34,421 nt of DNA from Anaerolineae bacterium (GCA_016926915.1 JAFGNR010000092.1:1-34421); one strand, 5' to 3'; counted from the first letter of the stretch, positions 24,986 through 34,421 are shown. Translations and numbers: made by a program. The notes: generated by a model not told the origin, from the sequence alone.

Positions 24986-26059
24986 ATGTCTGATTTACCC
25001 ACGGTTGGCATTCGTTTTTTCCCTAACCTGACCAGATCCCAGAACCCTTATTGGCAAATCCTCCGGTTGGGTCTGGAGGCGCGCGGATTCCGGTTCGTGG
25101 CCTCGGATGCGCTCGAATTTGGCCGGCGGTGGCTGTATAGATACCGTCGCGAGATCGATGTTCTCCATTTTCACTATATTCAGCAGTTCTATGCCTATGA
25201 GGGAACGCGCGCGCGACTCGTGTGGGTCGCGCGTTTTGCCAGGAATCTGTTGATTGCGCGTCATCTGGGATACCGCACGGCATTCACGCTGCACAATCTC
25301 CATCCCACATACTCCCTGGCGCCTTCTTGGGTCGATTATCTAGGGCATTGGGTTGCCGCCAACCTTACCGACAGCGTGATAGTTCACTGCGCTGCGGCGC
25401 GCCGGGCCTTGGCGCGGCGATTCGGGCGCCGGCGCAACGTTTTTGTCATCGATCATCCTCACTACATCGATGCCTACCCGAACACGCTTTCGCGGGAGGA
25501 GGCCCGTTCGCGCCTGGGGATAGCTTTGGACCGGCGTGTTTTTTTGTTTTTTGGCGGTATTCGTCCCAATAAGGGCATCGAGACGTTGGTGGAGGCCTTT
25601 CAAGCGCTACCTGATCCTGAGGCGCTGCTGCTGATTGCCGGCAAGCCGTGGCGTCCGGCAACGTATGTAGAGCAGCTGCAGGCGATGGCGAAGGCCGATG
25701 CCCGTATCAAGATTTTTGCCCAATTCGTGGAAGATGAAGAGATCCAGGTCTTTATGAATGCCGCCGACGCCATTGTGCTGCCGTTCAAGCGGATTTTGAC
25801 TTCCGGTTCTGCTTTTCTGGCGCTGTCCTTTGGCGTCCCGCTGGTGGCGCCGGAAATCGGCTGTCTGCCGGAGCTGGTGACGGAAGGTGTGGGATTTGTT
25901 TACGCTCCCGATGAGCCGGGGGCGTTGCTTGAGGCCCTGAAGCGGTGTCGAAGCGTAGACCTGGCGGCGCTGCGCAACCGGGTACGTCTGCGGGTCGAAC
26001 CCTTTACGGCGGCATGGGTGGCAGAGCAGCTCATAGCCGCGTATCAACTGCCGGCATAG
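24986..26059 (+). CDS. GT-B glycosyltransferase (GT4-like)
   Basis: LFFGGIRPNKGIETLVEAF, ADAIVLPFKRILTSGSAFLALSFGVPLVAPEIGCLPELV. Confidence 0.9.
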   Translation: MSDLPTVGIRFFPNLTRSQNPYWQILRLGLEARGFRFVASDALEFGRRWLYRYRREIDVLHFHYIQQFYAYEGTRARLVWVARFARNLLIARHLGYRTAFTLHNLHPTYSLAPSWVDYLGHWVAANLTDSVIVHCAAARRALARRFGRRRNVFVIDHPHYIDAYPNTLSREEARSRLGIALDRRVFLFFGGIRPNKGIETLVEAFQALPDPEALLLIAGKPWRPATYVEQLQAMAKADARIKIFAQFVEDEEIQVFMNAADAIVLPFKRILTSGSAFLALSFGVPLVAPEIGCLPELVTEGVGFVYAPDEPGALLEALKRCRSVDLAALRNRVRLRVEPFTAAWVAEQLIAAYQLPA

Positions 26060-26077
26060 GCCAGGCATCGCGACATC

Positions 26078-27232
26078 ATGACTTCAAATGTCCTGTATGT
26101 AAACACTCCTGCGGCTATCGGAGGGGCGGAGGTTAGCCTTTTGACCTTGATGCAATCGTTGGATGGGCGACCTTACAAACCCTTGCTGGTTACCACTGAG
26201 GGTATGTTGCCGCAGCGAGCCCGCGCCCTTGAGATTCCTGTGTGGGTGCAGGAATTCCCCTGGTTCAGCCGCCGCCGGCCCTGGGAGTACCTGGGGGCGA
26301 TTTTACGCCTGGCCTGGATCATACGCAAGTACCGTGTGGCCCTGGTGCATACAAACTGTCCGCATAGCTTACATTATGTGCGCCGTGCTTGTCGCCTTAC
26401 CGGCGCGCCGTATGTCTCCCATGTGCGAGATTCTCGTGATGCCTGGTTCTTCTCTCAAAACGTGCAGGCGCTCAATGAGGCCCGCCGGGTTATTGCTAAT
26501 TCGCAAGCCGCCGCCGGCGTGTTTGTGTCCGCCGGTATTGATGCGGGGCAGATAGAGGTGATTTATAATCCCATCGACTTCATAAGTTTCGCTGCGGTTA
26601 CCGAAGCGGATGTGGGTCGGTTTCGGAAAAGTCAGGCGTTGTCACCGGAACTGTTTCTCGTTGGACTGGTTGGGCAAATTCAGGAGACCAAAGGACATGA
26701 AACGCTGATTCAAGCTATTCCGATGATTGTGGAGGCAGTCCCGAATGCGAAATTCCTGATCGTTGGGGCGGCTTTCGATACGGTCGCCCAGGGTTTCGAA
26801 TTACGTATTCGTCAACAGGTCGTTGAAATGGGCCTTTCTCCGTATGTGTCATTCCTTGGATTCCGCGATGATGTTCCGGTGGTCATGCGGTCTCTCGATC
26901 TACTGGTGGTTCCTTCCTGGAATGAGGCGTTTGGACGGGTTGTCGTCGAAGGCCTGGCTGCTGGCTGTCCGGTGGTTGGTACGCGAGCCGGCGGTATTCC
27001 TGAGATTATCACCGATGGCATCCATGGGCTGCTGGTCTCCCAGCGCGATCCTATGCAACTGGCCCAGGCGGTCATCAGGTTGGCGAAGGATCGCGTTTTG
27101 TACGGAAACATGAGACAGCTAGGACTGGAGCGGGCGCAGGCATTTGCTCCACAGCGTCACGCGGAGAGGATTCAATCCCTCTATGACGAAGTTCTTGGTC
27201 GAACGCGCCTTCAGGAGCCGCAGAAGAAATGA
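26078..27232 (+). CDS. GT4 family glycosyltransferase
   Basis: VNTPAAIGGAEVSLLTLMQ, VGLVGQIQETKGHETLIQA, DLLVVPSWNEAFGRVVVEGLAAGCPVVGTRAGGIPEII. Confidence 0.93.
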   Translation: MTSNVLYVNTPAAIGGAEVSLLTLMQSLDGRPYKPLLVTTEGMLPQRARALEIPVWVQEFPWFSRRRPWEYLGAILRLAWIIRKYRVALVHTNCPHSLHYVRRACRLTGAPYVSHVRDSRDAWFFSQNVQALNEARRVIANSQAAAGVFVSAGIDAGQIEVIYNPIDFISFAAVTEADVGRFRKSQALSPELFLVGLVGQIQETKGHETLIQAIPMIVEAVPNAKFLIVGAAFDTVAQGFELRIRQQVVEMGLSPYVSFLGFRDDVPVVMRSLDLLVVPSWNEAFGRVVVEGLAAGCPVVGTRAGGIPEIITDGIHGLLVSQRDPMQLAQAVIRLAKDRVLYGNMRQLGLERAQAFAPQRHAERIQSLYDEVLGRTRLQEPQKK

Positions 27233-28431
27233 AAATCGCGATCTTTCACAATCTTCCCAGCGGGGGCGCCAAACGCGCTTTGTATGAATGGGTGCGGCGT
27301 CTGGCGGAACCCCACGTGTTGGGCGCCTTTTCCTTGAGCACCGCGGAGCAGGCGTTTCTCGATATTCAGCCCTATGTCCGTGAACATCGTGTTTTCGACT
27401 TTTCTCCTCTGCCTATATTCCGAAGTCCCTGGGGCCGGCTCAATCATGTTCAGCGTTGGCGTGATTTGGGACGCCTGACGCAAATAGGGCGTGAGATTGC
27501 AGAGACGATCAATGCTGGCGAGTATGACGTGGTCTTTGCACACGCCTGCATGTTCACCTTCATCCCGACAGTCATGCGTTACCTTCAGATTCCTTCGGTT
27601 TACTATCTTCATGAACCGTTTGGCCCCACGTTCACACGCGAATTCGACCGCCCTTATCTCGAGCGGCATGGCATCCGGCGTTACCTTCATCGCCTGGCGC
27701 CCATTGCGGCATTATACAAAAACCATCTGGAACGGATTCGCCGCCAAAGCGTGGATAGGACAACCCTGTTGTTGGCCAATTCCGAGTTCACCCGACAGGA
27801 GATTATGAGAGCTTATGGAGTCGCTGCCCCTGTTGTCCGCTGTGGCGTGAACTTCGAGAGTTTCAAGCCGGCTCCTGGCGGCGTGCACAGTAATTACGTG
27901 ATTTCCGTGGGGGCTTTGACGCCGAGGAAGGGGTTCGATTTCTTGATTCGCAGCCTGGCCCTGGTCGAAGCGTATGAGCGTCCGGTTCTGAAACTTGCCT
28001 GCAATGGTCAGATACCGGAGGAGCGGGCGTATATCGAGGCGTTGGCAGCTGCCCATGGCGTAACGCTAGATATTCAGCTGAACTTGAGTACTGAGCAGCT
28101 GGTTCAGGCGTATAATGACGCCCTTTTTTGTCTGTATGCGCCGGTCAAGGAGCCTTTTGGGTTGGTTCCTTTGGAGGCGATGGCGTGTGGTAAAGCCGTT
28201 GTGGGCGTTGCCGAAGGCGGGGTATTGGAGAGCGTTGTCGATGGCGAAACGGGTATCCTCACACCGCGTGATCCGGCGCAATTTGCCGAGGCTGTGTGCA
28301 CGTTACTGCGTGACCGGGAGCTCCGCGATCGTTATGCTTCCCGGGGCCGCGTCTATATCCAGGATAGGTGGTCCTGGGAAGATTCGACAGCATTGATTGA
28401 ATCCCATTTGCGTGCGGTAAGCAGCGGATAA
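27229..28431 (+). CDS. GT4 family glycosyltransferase
   Basis: HNLPSGGAKRALYEWVRRL, SVGALTPRKGFDFLIRSLAL, LFCLYAPVKEPFGLVPLEAMACGKAVVGVAEGGVLESV; ATGA overlap with upstream gene. Confidence 0.93.
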   Translation: MKIAIFHNLPSGGAKRALYEWVRRLAEPHVLGAFSLSTAEQAFLDIQPYVREHRVFDFSPLPIFRSPWGRLNHVQRWRDLGRLTQIGREIAETINAGEYDVVFAHACMFTFIPTVMRYLQIPSVYYLHEPFGPTFTREFDRPYLERHGIRRYLHRLAPIAALYKNHLERIRRQSVDRTTLLLANSEFTRQEIMRAYGVAAPVVRCGVNFESFKPAPGGVHSNYVISVGALTPRKGFDFLIRSLALVEAYERPVLKLACNGQIPEERAYIEALAAAHGVTLDIQLNLSTEQLVQAYNDALFCLYAPVKEPFGLVPLEAMACGKAVVGVAEGGVLESVVDGETGILTPRDPAQFAEAVCTLLRDRELRDRYASRGRVYIQDRWSWEDSTALIESHLRAVSSG

Positions 28432-28530
28432 GAGCTACTTCGCCAAAAGTCCATTACGTGTTAAACTTGATGAAGGTTCGGGCCGCGACGGCCAGAACAT
28501 AACCGCTCATTTCGCTTTACAGGATGGCCG

Positions 28531-29628
28531 ATGGAAATAGAACGAGATCTATTGAGTGTGCGCGCCATAGCACGCGCCGATGTCGAACCGCTATCCCATC
28601 TGGCGATGGATGTGTTGGGAGACCATTGGCCCCCCGAGTTCATCGACTGGAAATACTTCGCCAATCCTGCCGGCGCCATCTATGGGGCCTGCGGTGAATT
28701 GGAGGGCGAGCTGGTAGGATTTTACGGCAATATTCCTCTGAAACTCAAGGTGGGCGAGCGGACGGTACAGGGCTGCCAGGCTTTGGATGCCCGCGTTGCT
28801 CCCCGGGCCCGGCGGCGCGGCCTCTTTGTCAAGATGGCGCAGTTGACCTATGCGAATATGGACGCTGCCGGCGTTCAGGTGACGTATGGCATGCCCAATG
28901 CCATTTCTCGCGCCGGTCTGGTCAATCGTCTGGGCTGGGCCTACCTGGGTGAGATCCCCCGTTATGTGAAGATCTTGGACGCGGGCGCCGTCGCAAAGGC
29001 GGGCGAGCTCCAGGGCGTGCGCGCTCAAGTCTACCGGACCGGACTGGCGGCGCTCGATGGTTCGGCGTCGCGAAGACACCCTGGGAGCAAGGAAATCGAA
29101 GTTCGCGCGGTCACGACGTTTGATGCGCGTTTCGAAGCGCTGTGGAATCAAGCGTCAGGGGGATTTCCGGTGGCGGTCGCGCGCGATTGCGCGTATCTTA
29201 CGTGGCGTTACGTCGATAATCCCCTGATCGACTATGTCATCTTAACTGCGGAATTGGACGGGCGACTTACGGGCTACGTGGTGATCTCGCAACGCGACCT
29301 GGCAGAGACCGGCGCCGTCGGCCTGGCGGAGTTCCTGATTGCACCGGGCGATGCTGCTTCCGGAACCGCTTTGCTGGCGGAAGCCATTCGCCAGGCTCGC
29401 GGGTTGGGGGCTGCCCAGCTGCAATGCTGGATGTTGCCTCAACACGAGAGTTACGTCCGCCTGCTGAAACAATCTGGGTTTCACTACTGGCCTCAATCGT
29501 TTGTCCCCGGCATCTTTCGCCATACCACATCGTTCATCACCCGCGTTCCCGAAGGGATGCGGTTTTCGCCGGACTTGGAAACCCTGGGGAACTGGTTCCT
29601 CACTATGGGCGATCAGGATTGGTTTTGA
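28531..29628 (+). CDS. GNAT family acetyltransferase-like protein
   Basis: VRAIARADVEPLSHLAMDVLGDHWPPEFIDWKYFANPAG, GCQALDARVAPRARRRGLFVKMAQLTYANMDAAGVQVTYGMPNAIS. Confidence 0.75.
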   Translation: MEIERDLLSVRAIARADVEPLSHLAMDVLGDHWPPEFIDWKYFANPAGAIYGACGELEGELVGFYGNIPLKLKVGERTVQGCQALDARVAPRARRRGLFVKMAQLTYANMDAAGVQVTYGMPNAISRAGLVNRLGWAYLGEIPRYVKILDAGAVAKAGELQGVRAQVYRTGLAALDGSASRRHPGSKEIEVRAVTTFDARFEALWNQASGGFPVAVARDCAYLTWRYVDNPLIDYVILTAELDGRLTGYVVISQRDLAETGAVGLAEFLIAPGDAASGTALLAEAIRQARGLGAAQLQCWMLPQHESYVRLLKQSGFHYWPQSFVPGIFRHTTSFITRVPEGMRFSPDLETLGNWFLTMGDQDWF

Positions 29629-29634
29629 CGTGTC

Positions 29635-30384
29635 ATGCGCATTTTGATGTACCACAGCATCGTTGCAGGCGCCCCGGAGGACGTTCATGACGTCTCCCTG
29701 GCGGCATTTTCCGCCCACATGGCCTGGCTGGGCGGGCAGGAGATTCCTGTGGTCGATCTACAACAGGCGGTGTTAGAGGGGGGACTCTCTGACGGCGCTG
29801 CGGTGGCCATCACGTTCGATGACGGCTACGAGGATAACTACAGCCGCGCCTGGCCGGTGCTACAGCGCTATGGTTTTCCGGCTACGGTATTCCTGGCTAC
29901 GGATCATGTGGGAAAGACAAGCCGGTGGCGCGAAGGCGCGCTGGGAGCGACGTCGTTGCTTGCCTGGGATCAGATCAAGGCGTTGGAGGAGGCCGGATGG
30001 CGCTTCGCTTCTCACACTGCATCTCACGTGGCGCTGACGCGTTTGCCACTGTCCGAGGTCGAGGTGGAGTTGTTGCGTTCCAAGGCCGCGCTCGCGGAAG
30101 CCCTGGGACATGAGATCACCGGCATTTGCTATCCTTTCAGTCAGGTGAACCCACACATTACGGCGCTGGCCCAGCGTCTAGGTTACACCTGGGGGGCTAC
30201 TTACCGGCCCGGATATGTCGGCGACGCCGGCCCGGATCCCTGGTTACTGCAACGGATTGGTATTCTGGCGACGGATACACGCGAGACCTTCGCTGCCAAG
30301 GTCCGCGGATCTCTACTTCTGCGCGTGAAGTGGATCCGGCGCCAGGTGCGCCAGTCTGTCCGGCGTCTCATTGGGAGGGCTTGA
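29635..30384 (+). CDS. Polysaccharide deacetylase (NodB-like, CE4)
   Basis: MYHSIV, AITFDDGYEDNYSRAWPVLQRYGFPATVFLATDHVG, FASHTASHVALTRL. Confidence 0.93.
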   Translation: MRILMYHSIVAGAPEDVHDVSLAAFSAHMAWLGGQEIPVVDLQQAVLEGGLSDGAAVAITFDDGYEDNYSRAWPVLQRYGFPATVFLATDHVGKTSRWREGALGATSLLAWDQIKALEEAGWRFASHTASHVALTRLPLSEVEVELLRSKAALAEALGHEITGICYPFSQVNPHITALAQRLGYTWGATYRPGYVGDAGPDPWLLQRIGILATDTRETFAAKVRGSLLLRVKWIRRQVRQSVRRLIGRA

Positions 30385-31302
30385 ATGGCAGCGCTCCCCG
30401 AGGTTGCGGTCATCATCGTTACCTGGAACAGCGGAACCGACATTGTGCGCTGCCTGGATGCGGTCGCGAAGGCACAAGGTCCTTTTCGCGTCATCGTCGT
30501 CGACAACGGTTCGGAAGACGGCACTGTATCAGTACTTCGTGAGCGGTATCCTGACATCCTATTGATCGAAAACGACCGCAATCTGGGTTACACGGGCGGC
30601 AACAACATGGGGATTGAGCGCGCGTTGGCTCTGGGCAGCGATTTCCTGTTGCTTCTCAATGATGATGCTGTCGTTGCGCCGGATGCCATCATGCGTCTTT
30701 TGGAAGCAGCGCAAGACCATCCGGATGCCGGTCTGTTCGGCCCCAGTATCTATGCCGTCGAACATCCAGAGATATTCCTTTCTGCGGGAGGCAGCATGAT
30801 TGGGGGGTGGCTGCCCCGTCATCGCGGACTCGGCGCCAACGAAGCCGGCGACTTCTCGCAAGTAACCGAGGTCGATTTCATCTCCGGATGTGCGTTGTTT
30901 GCCCGGCGTGAGGCATTCGAGGAGATTGGCGGGCTGGACGATCGTTTTTTCGTGTACCACGAGGATATTGATTGGTGTTATCGCGCTAAACAAGCGGGAT
31001 TCAAGGCTTTGGCAGTTCCAACCGCCAAGGTCTGGCATCCAGATACGCGGCTGCGGGACGCGGTATCCCCTTTGGTAACCTACTACATCACAAGAAACAC
31101 GTTGGCCTTCCTCCGGAAGCATCGTTTGTACGGCCCGTTATTTAGAATGCTGTTCGTGCACTACCTCCCGACGTTGTTCAACTGGACACTACGCGATCGT
31201 GCAGCCAGGGCGCCCCGGCGCCGCGCGATGGTCAGGGCGTTGTCTGACTTTGCCCGGGGCATCCGGGGCCCGGTCACAGGTTGGGAGACTCCTGCGTCAT
31301 GA
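30385..31302 (+). CDS. GT2 family glycosyltransferase (rhamnosyltransferase-like)
   Basis: AVIIVTWNSGTDIVRCLDAV, VIVVDNGSEDGTVSVL, NDRNLGYTGGNNMGIERAL, LLLLNDDAVV, FFVYHEDIDWCYRAKQAGF. Confidence 0.93.
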   Translation: MAALPEVAVIIVTWNSGTDIVRCLDAVAKAQGPFRVIVVDNGSEDGTVSVLRERYPDILLIENDRNLGYTGGNNMGIERALALGSDFLLLLNDDAVVAPDAIMRLLEAAQDHPDAGLFGPSIYAVEHPEIFLSAGGSMIGGWLPRHRGLGANEAGDFSQVTEVDFISGCALFARREAFEEIGGLDDRFFVYHEDIDWCYRAKQAGFKALAVPTAKVWHPDTRLRDAVSPLVTYYITRNTLAFLRKHRLYGPLFRMLFVHYLPTLFNWTLRDRAARAPRRRAMVRALSDFARGIRGPVTGWETPAS

Positions 31303-32282
31303 ATGTTGATGTGATCATCCCTACTTATAATCGCGCTCCGGTTTTGCGGCGCACGTTGCAGGCGCTGGCAACACAATCGTTTCCTGCCGACCGCTTCAAT
31401 GTTCTTGTCGTCGATGATGGTTCGTCCGACGATACGCGTTTTGTCTGTGAATCTGCAGCGCTTCCACATCTCCGGTATTTGTCTCAGGCGCATGACGGCG
31501 CGACCGCGGCCCGGAATCTGGCTGCTAGCCAGAGCGATGCGGAGCTGTTGCTGTTTCTGGATGACGATATCACGATGGCGCCCTGGGCGCTTCATTGCCT
31601 GGTTCAGGAGCGCCAACGCCACGAAGACAAGTGCATCGTTGTGGGCACGCTTATCGACGTGAATCCGGATGCACCTGGAACTACCGATTGGGAGGGCGTC
31701 GCTCACCAACCTCCGGCGCCTTGCGAGAGCGTGGCGTTCGATTTCATCGAGTGTCTGACCGGGTGTTTGATGGTGCGCCGGGCCGATTTCGAAGATTTAG
31801 GTATGCTACAGAATCCTGCACCGGGATACTGGCCCAACTGGGATGACGTCGATTTCGCCTATCGGGCGTACGAGGAAGGGTTCAGTTTCCACCGCAGTCT
31901 GGGCGCTGTTTGCTACCATTGGGACCATGCCCAGAGCACGCTGCGGGCGTGCTTCCAGCGATGGGAGCGTGCTGGAGAAGCAGCGGCGCTTCTGTTCCGG
32001 AAGCATCCGGGGCTGATCCGGTATATGCCGATGTTCGAGGACAAGACTCCTATTGTCTGGGGAGTCGATTCCGCGCGGCTCGTGGCGAACAAGCTCTTCC
32101 ACCAGCTAACGGCGTGGTCGCCAGTCTTGCACGTCATCGAGACCCTGGCTTTGCGGGTGGAGCGACAGAAGGCGCATCGCTTAGGGTACAGTTTGCTTTC
32201 GCGGTGGGGTATCAGCGCCTACATCCTTCGTGGGTACCAGGCTGGTTTGTCGAAATACGGCGGCAGGGGGGGGGACGTGTGA
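31299..32282 (+). CDS. GT2 family glycosyltransferase
   Basis: NVDVIIPTYNRAPVLRRTLQAL, VLVVDDGSSDDTRFV, ELLLFLDDDITMAPWAL, NWDDVDFAYRAYEEGF; ATGA overlap at 31299. Confidence 0.93.
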   Translation: MNVDVIIPTYNRAPVLRRTLQALATQSFPADRFNVLVVDDGSSDDTRFVCESAALPHLRYLSQAHDGATAARNLAASQSDAELLLFLDDDITMAPWALHCLVQERQRHEDKCIVVGTLIDVNPDAPGTTDWEGVAHQPPAPCESVAFDFIECLTGCLMVRRADFEDLGMLQNPAPGYWPNWDDVDFAYRAYEEGFSFHRSLGAVCYHWDHAQSTLRACFQRWERAGEAAALLFRKHPGLIRYMPMFEDKTPIVWGVDSARLVANKLFHQLTAWSPVLHVIETLALRVERQKAHRLGYSLLSRWGISAYILRGYQAGLSKYGGRGGDV

Positions 32283-33706
32283 ATCGTTTCAACGGGAGGC
32301 GATTTGCAGGCATACCGTTTCGGGCGCTCTGGAAACCTGCAATTGTGGCTGTGACCCTGGTGTTGGCTGCGTGGGTCGGGCTGCTGGGCTCCCAGCTGCC
32401 GGTGTTGGTTATCATCGCCGGTCTCGGGGGGATTATTCTATTGCAGCAACCCGTGTTGGGGCTTTTCGGGCTGGTCGCGGCTACGGTTGCCATTCCTCTT
32501 CAATTCAACACCGGCACGGAAGTCAGCCTCAACGCGGCTACGCTTCTCGTTCCGGCTCTCGCCGTGGGGTGGGCTTTGAGTCTGGTGCGCCGCCCTGAGT
32601 GGTCCTGGCCGGCGTCTCGCGTCAACCCGCCGCTGGCAGGCTTCCTGTTAGCCGGTCTGCTCTCCTTGTTAGTGGGGAACGTGACCTGGGATCCGGCGGT
32701 GCCACGATCGGGAAGCTTTATCATGGTACAGCTGGCGCAGTGGGCGATCTTTGCTTTTGCTGCCATCGCTTTTTGGCTGCTGCCAAATTTGTCTGACGAG
32801 CGTTGGCTACAGCGGGTGATGTGGTTTTTCCTGTTGTTGGGGGGCGGTATTGCGATTTTGCGAAGCGTGCCTGGCCTTGGTTCTTTGCTCGACCAGTTGA
32901 CAACGGCGGCTTTCATCCGCGCGCCTCTGTGGGTCGTGATGTCCGGTTTGGCCGGCGGGCAGCTCCTCTTCAATCAAGAGCTGGCTTCCTGGAAAAAACT
33001 GTTCCTGGTTGCGGTGCTCATCGCTGTTCTCTACCAGGTCTTCTTTCCGTTGCGTGAGGCGGTCTCTCACTGGGCCGGCGTGGCGGCGACGCTGGGGATG
33101 CTGATCTGGTTCAGGTTCCCGCGTGTCCGTTGGGTGATCGTGGCGCTCGCCATTGTGTTGGCCGGCATGGGGATTCTATTCCCCACCGTCTACGAGTTTG
33201 CCGGCGGTGAGGATGAATGGGCAACGAGCGGCGCATCCCGGTTGACGTTGATTAGGCGGGTGCTTGAAGTGACCATGCGCAATCCTATCACTGGATTGGG
33301 TCCTGCCTCGTATCGCAACTATGCCAACGTTGAGCCTCTCCGGTATGGGCAGGCGTTGTGGGTCAACCCCCGAGTGAATTCTCACAACAACTACGTGGAC
33401 ATCTTTGCCCATACCGGGTTGCTGGGTCTGGGGTTGTTTCTCTGGTTCGCCTGGGAACTCCTGATGCTGGGATGGCAACTGAGCGCGCGTTACCGTGAAG
33501 GATTCGTGGGGGGATACGTCAGTGGGATGACAGCCGTGTGGGTGGGCAGTCTGGTCATCATGCTTCTGGCGGATTGGTTGCTGCCATTTGTCTACAATAT
33601 CGGTTTCCCCGGGTTTCAGGCGAGTTTGTTGGTGTGGTTGTTTGCCGGGGGTCTCCTGGTGATTGCATCGTCGCAGGATCCGCACCTTCAACAGGAAACA
33701 GTATGA
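32279..33706 (+). CDS. O-antigen ligase/polymerase-like polytopic membrane protein (second copy in locus)
   Basis: Polytopic; MRNPITGLGPASYRNYANVEPL...NSHNNYVDIFAHTGLLGLGLFLWFAWELL. GTG start at 32279 (GTGA overlap); the track start 31910 lies inside the upstream gene. Confidence 0.83.
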   Translation: MNRFNGRRFAGIPFRALWKPAIVAVTLVLAAWVGLLGSQLPVLVIIAGLGGIILLQQPVLGLFGLVAATVAIPLQFNTGTEVSLNAATLLVPALAVGWALSLVRRPEWSWPASRVNPPLAGFLLAGLLSLLVGNVTWDPAVPRSGSFIMVQLAQWAIFAFAAIAFWLLPNLSDERWLQRVMWFFLLLGGGIAILRSVPGLGSLLDQLTTAAFIRAPLWVVMSGLAGGQLLFNQELASWKKLFLVAVLIAVLYQVFFPLREAVSHWAGVAATLGMLIWFRFPRVRWVIVALAIVLAGMGILFPTVYEFAGGEDEWATSGASRLTLIRRVLEVTMRNPITGLGPASYRNYANVEPLRYGQALWVNPRVNSHNNYVDIFAHTGLLGLGLFLWFAWELLMLGWQLSARYREGFVGGYVSGMTAVWVGSLVIMLLADWLLPFVYNIGFPGFQASLLVWLFAGGLLVIASSQDPHLQQETV

Positions 33707-33785
33707 AGTTGTTTTGCTGCGGTTCCCCGAAGCGCTTTAACGGCGCGCGCAAGGGCTCGCTCAGGGCCAGGTGGAGGATGTAGGC

Positions 33786-34421
33786 GTGACGGATTTGTCC
33801 GTTATCGTAGTCAATTGGAACACCTGTGAGCTGCTCGCCGGCTGCCTGAAGTCGCTCGAAGATGATTTCAGGAATCCACAGGACTTGAATATCCGGATCA
33901 TTGTGGTCGACAATGCCTCTACGGACGGCAGCGCCGAAATGGTGCGCGCCCGTTTCCCGTGGGTGCAGCTTATCGAGAATGTCGAGAACGTGGGGTTTGC
34001 CCGCGCCAATAACCAGGCCATCCGGATCACAACAACACCGTACGTGTTGCTGCTCAACAGCGATACGCGGGTTCATGAAGGGGCTTTCCGGACATTGGTA
34101 GCTTTCATGGAAACACACCCCGAAACCGGCGCTGCCGGCCCCTATCTTTACAATGCGGACGGCTCCCTTCAACCCTCGTGTCATCCTATCCTGACGCCGG
34201 GCCGGGAATTCTGGCGACTTTCGTTTGCGGATCGATTACTGCCCCTGGCGACGTATCCGATGCACCGGTGGAATTCGGATACGCCTCGCAAGGTGGAAGT
34301 AATCAAAGGGGCCTGTCTGCTTTTGCGCCGTGATGCGCTGGATCAGGTGGGAGTGTTGGATGAAGGGTTTTTCATGTATTCCGAGGAGATGGATCTCTGC
34401 CATCGTTTGCTGAAAGCAGGA
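33786..34421 (+). CDS. GT2 family glycosyltransferase (partial, truncated by window edge)
   Basis: Hand translation from GTG: MTDLSVIVVNWNTCELLAGCLKSLEDDF...IIVVDNASTDGSAEMVRARFPWVQLIENVENVGFARANNQAIR...LLLNSDTRV...FMYSEEMDLCHRLLKAG; GGAGG upstream. Confidence 0.92.
   Translation, partial: MTDLSVIVVNWNTCELLAGCLKSLEDDFRNPQDLNIRIIVVDNASTDGSAEMVRARFPWVQLIENVENVGFARANNQAIRITTTPYVLLLNSDTRVHEGAFRTLVAFMETHPETGAAGPYLYNADGSLQPSCHPILTPGREFWRLSFADRLLPLATYPMHRWNSDTPRKVEVIKGACLLLRRDALDQVGVLDEGFFMYSEEMDLCHRLLKAG

Noticed and set aside
31910-32278. N-terminal 123 codons of the ORF-track entry 31910-33706
   Set aside because: This part overlaps the upstream GT2 in another frame; the GTG at 32279 with GTGA overlap is the better start.
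1-34421. CRISPR arrays, tRNA/rRNA genes, transposases, phage genes, toxin-antitoxin or defence systems
   Set aside because: Looked for by reading the ORF products and intergenic sequence; no periodic repeats, cloverleaf or relevant protein motifs were seen.

Overview
The window is ordinary bacterial chromosome at its left end and one large cell-surface polysaccharide locus over the rest. GC content, GTG/ATG starts and gene content suggest a Chloroflexota-like lineage; this is inference only. Left end: the N-terminal part of an XPB-type DNA helicase (minus strand, cut by the window edge), then a primary sigma factor (rpoD-like) with a perfect 9-bp-stem terminator. From about 2.2 to 10.9 kb there is a minus-strand directon: Sua5/TsaC, a PF14907-type nucleotidyltransferase, a small membrane protein, a GT39-like membrane glycosyltransferase, an O-antigen ligase-like protein, a FlaA1/CapD-like NDP-sugar dehydratase/epimerase and a DegT aminotransferase. 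From about 11.1 kb to the right edge there is a divergent plus-strand directon: a second PF14907 paralog, a left-handed beta-helix acyltransferase, a DPM1/GtrB-like GT2, a B12-binding radical SAM enzyme, two C-terminally anchored Asp-box (sialidase-like) beta-propellers, a Wzm/Wzt ABC exporter with a Wzt C-terminal glycan-binding domain, a GH88/GH105-like protein, a pyruvyltransferase, three GT4s, a GNAT, a polysaccharide deacetylase, GT2s and a second O-antigen ligase-like protein. Many junctions are ATGA/GTGA overlaps. The signals most worth following up are non-coding: (i) a consensus promoter followed by a structured leader of about 146 nt that ends in an intrinsic-terminator-like hairpin and an RBS-sequestering palindrome, just upstream of the large operon; (ii) a very short promoter-to-terminator transcription unit upstream of rpoD; (iii) an 11-bp motif repeated in both divergent promoters; (iv) promoter -10 boxes placed so that some genes would be leaderless. 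The most unusual coding module is GT2 / B12-radical SAM / paired anchored beta-propellers placed directly before the ABC glycan exporter. No CRISPR, tRNA, rRNA or transposase was seen.
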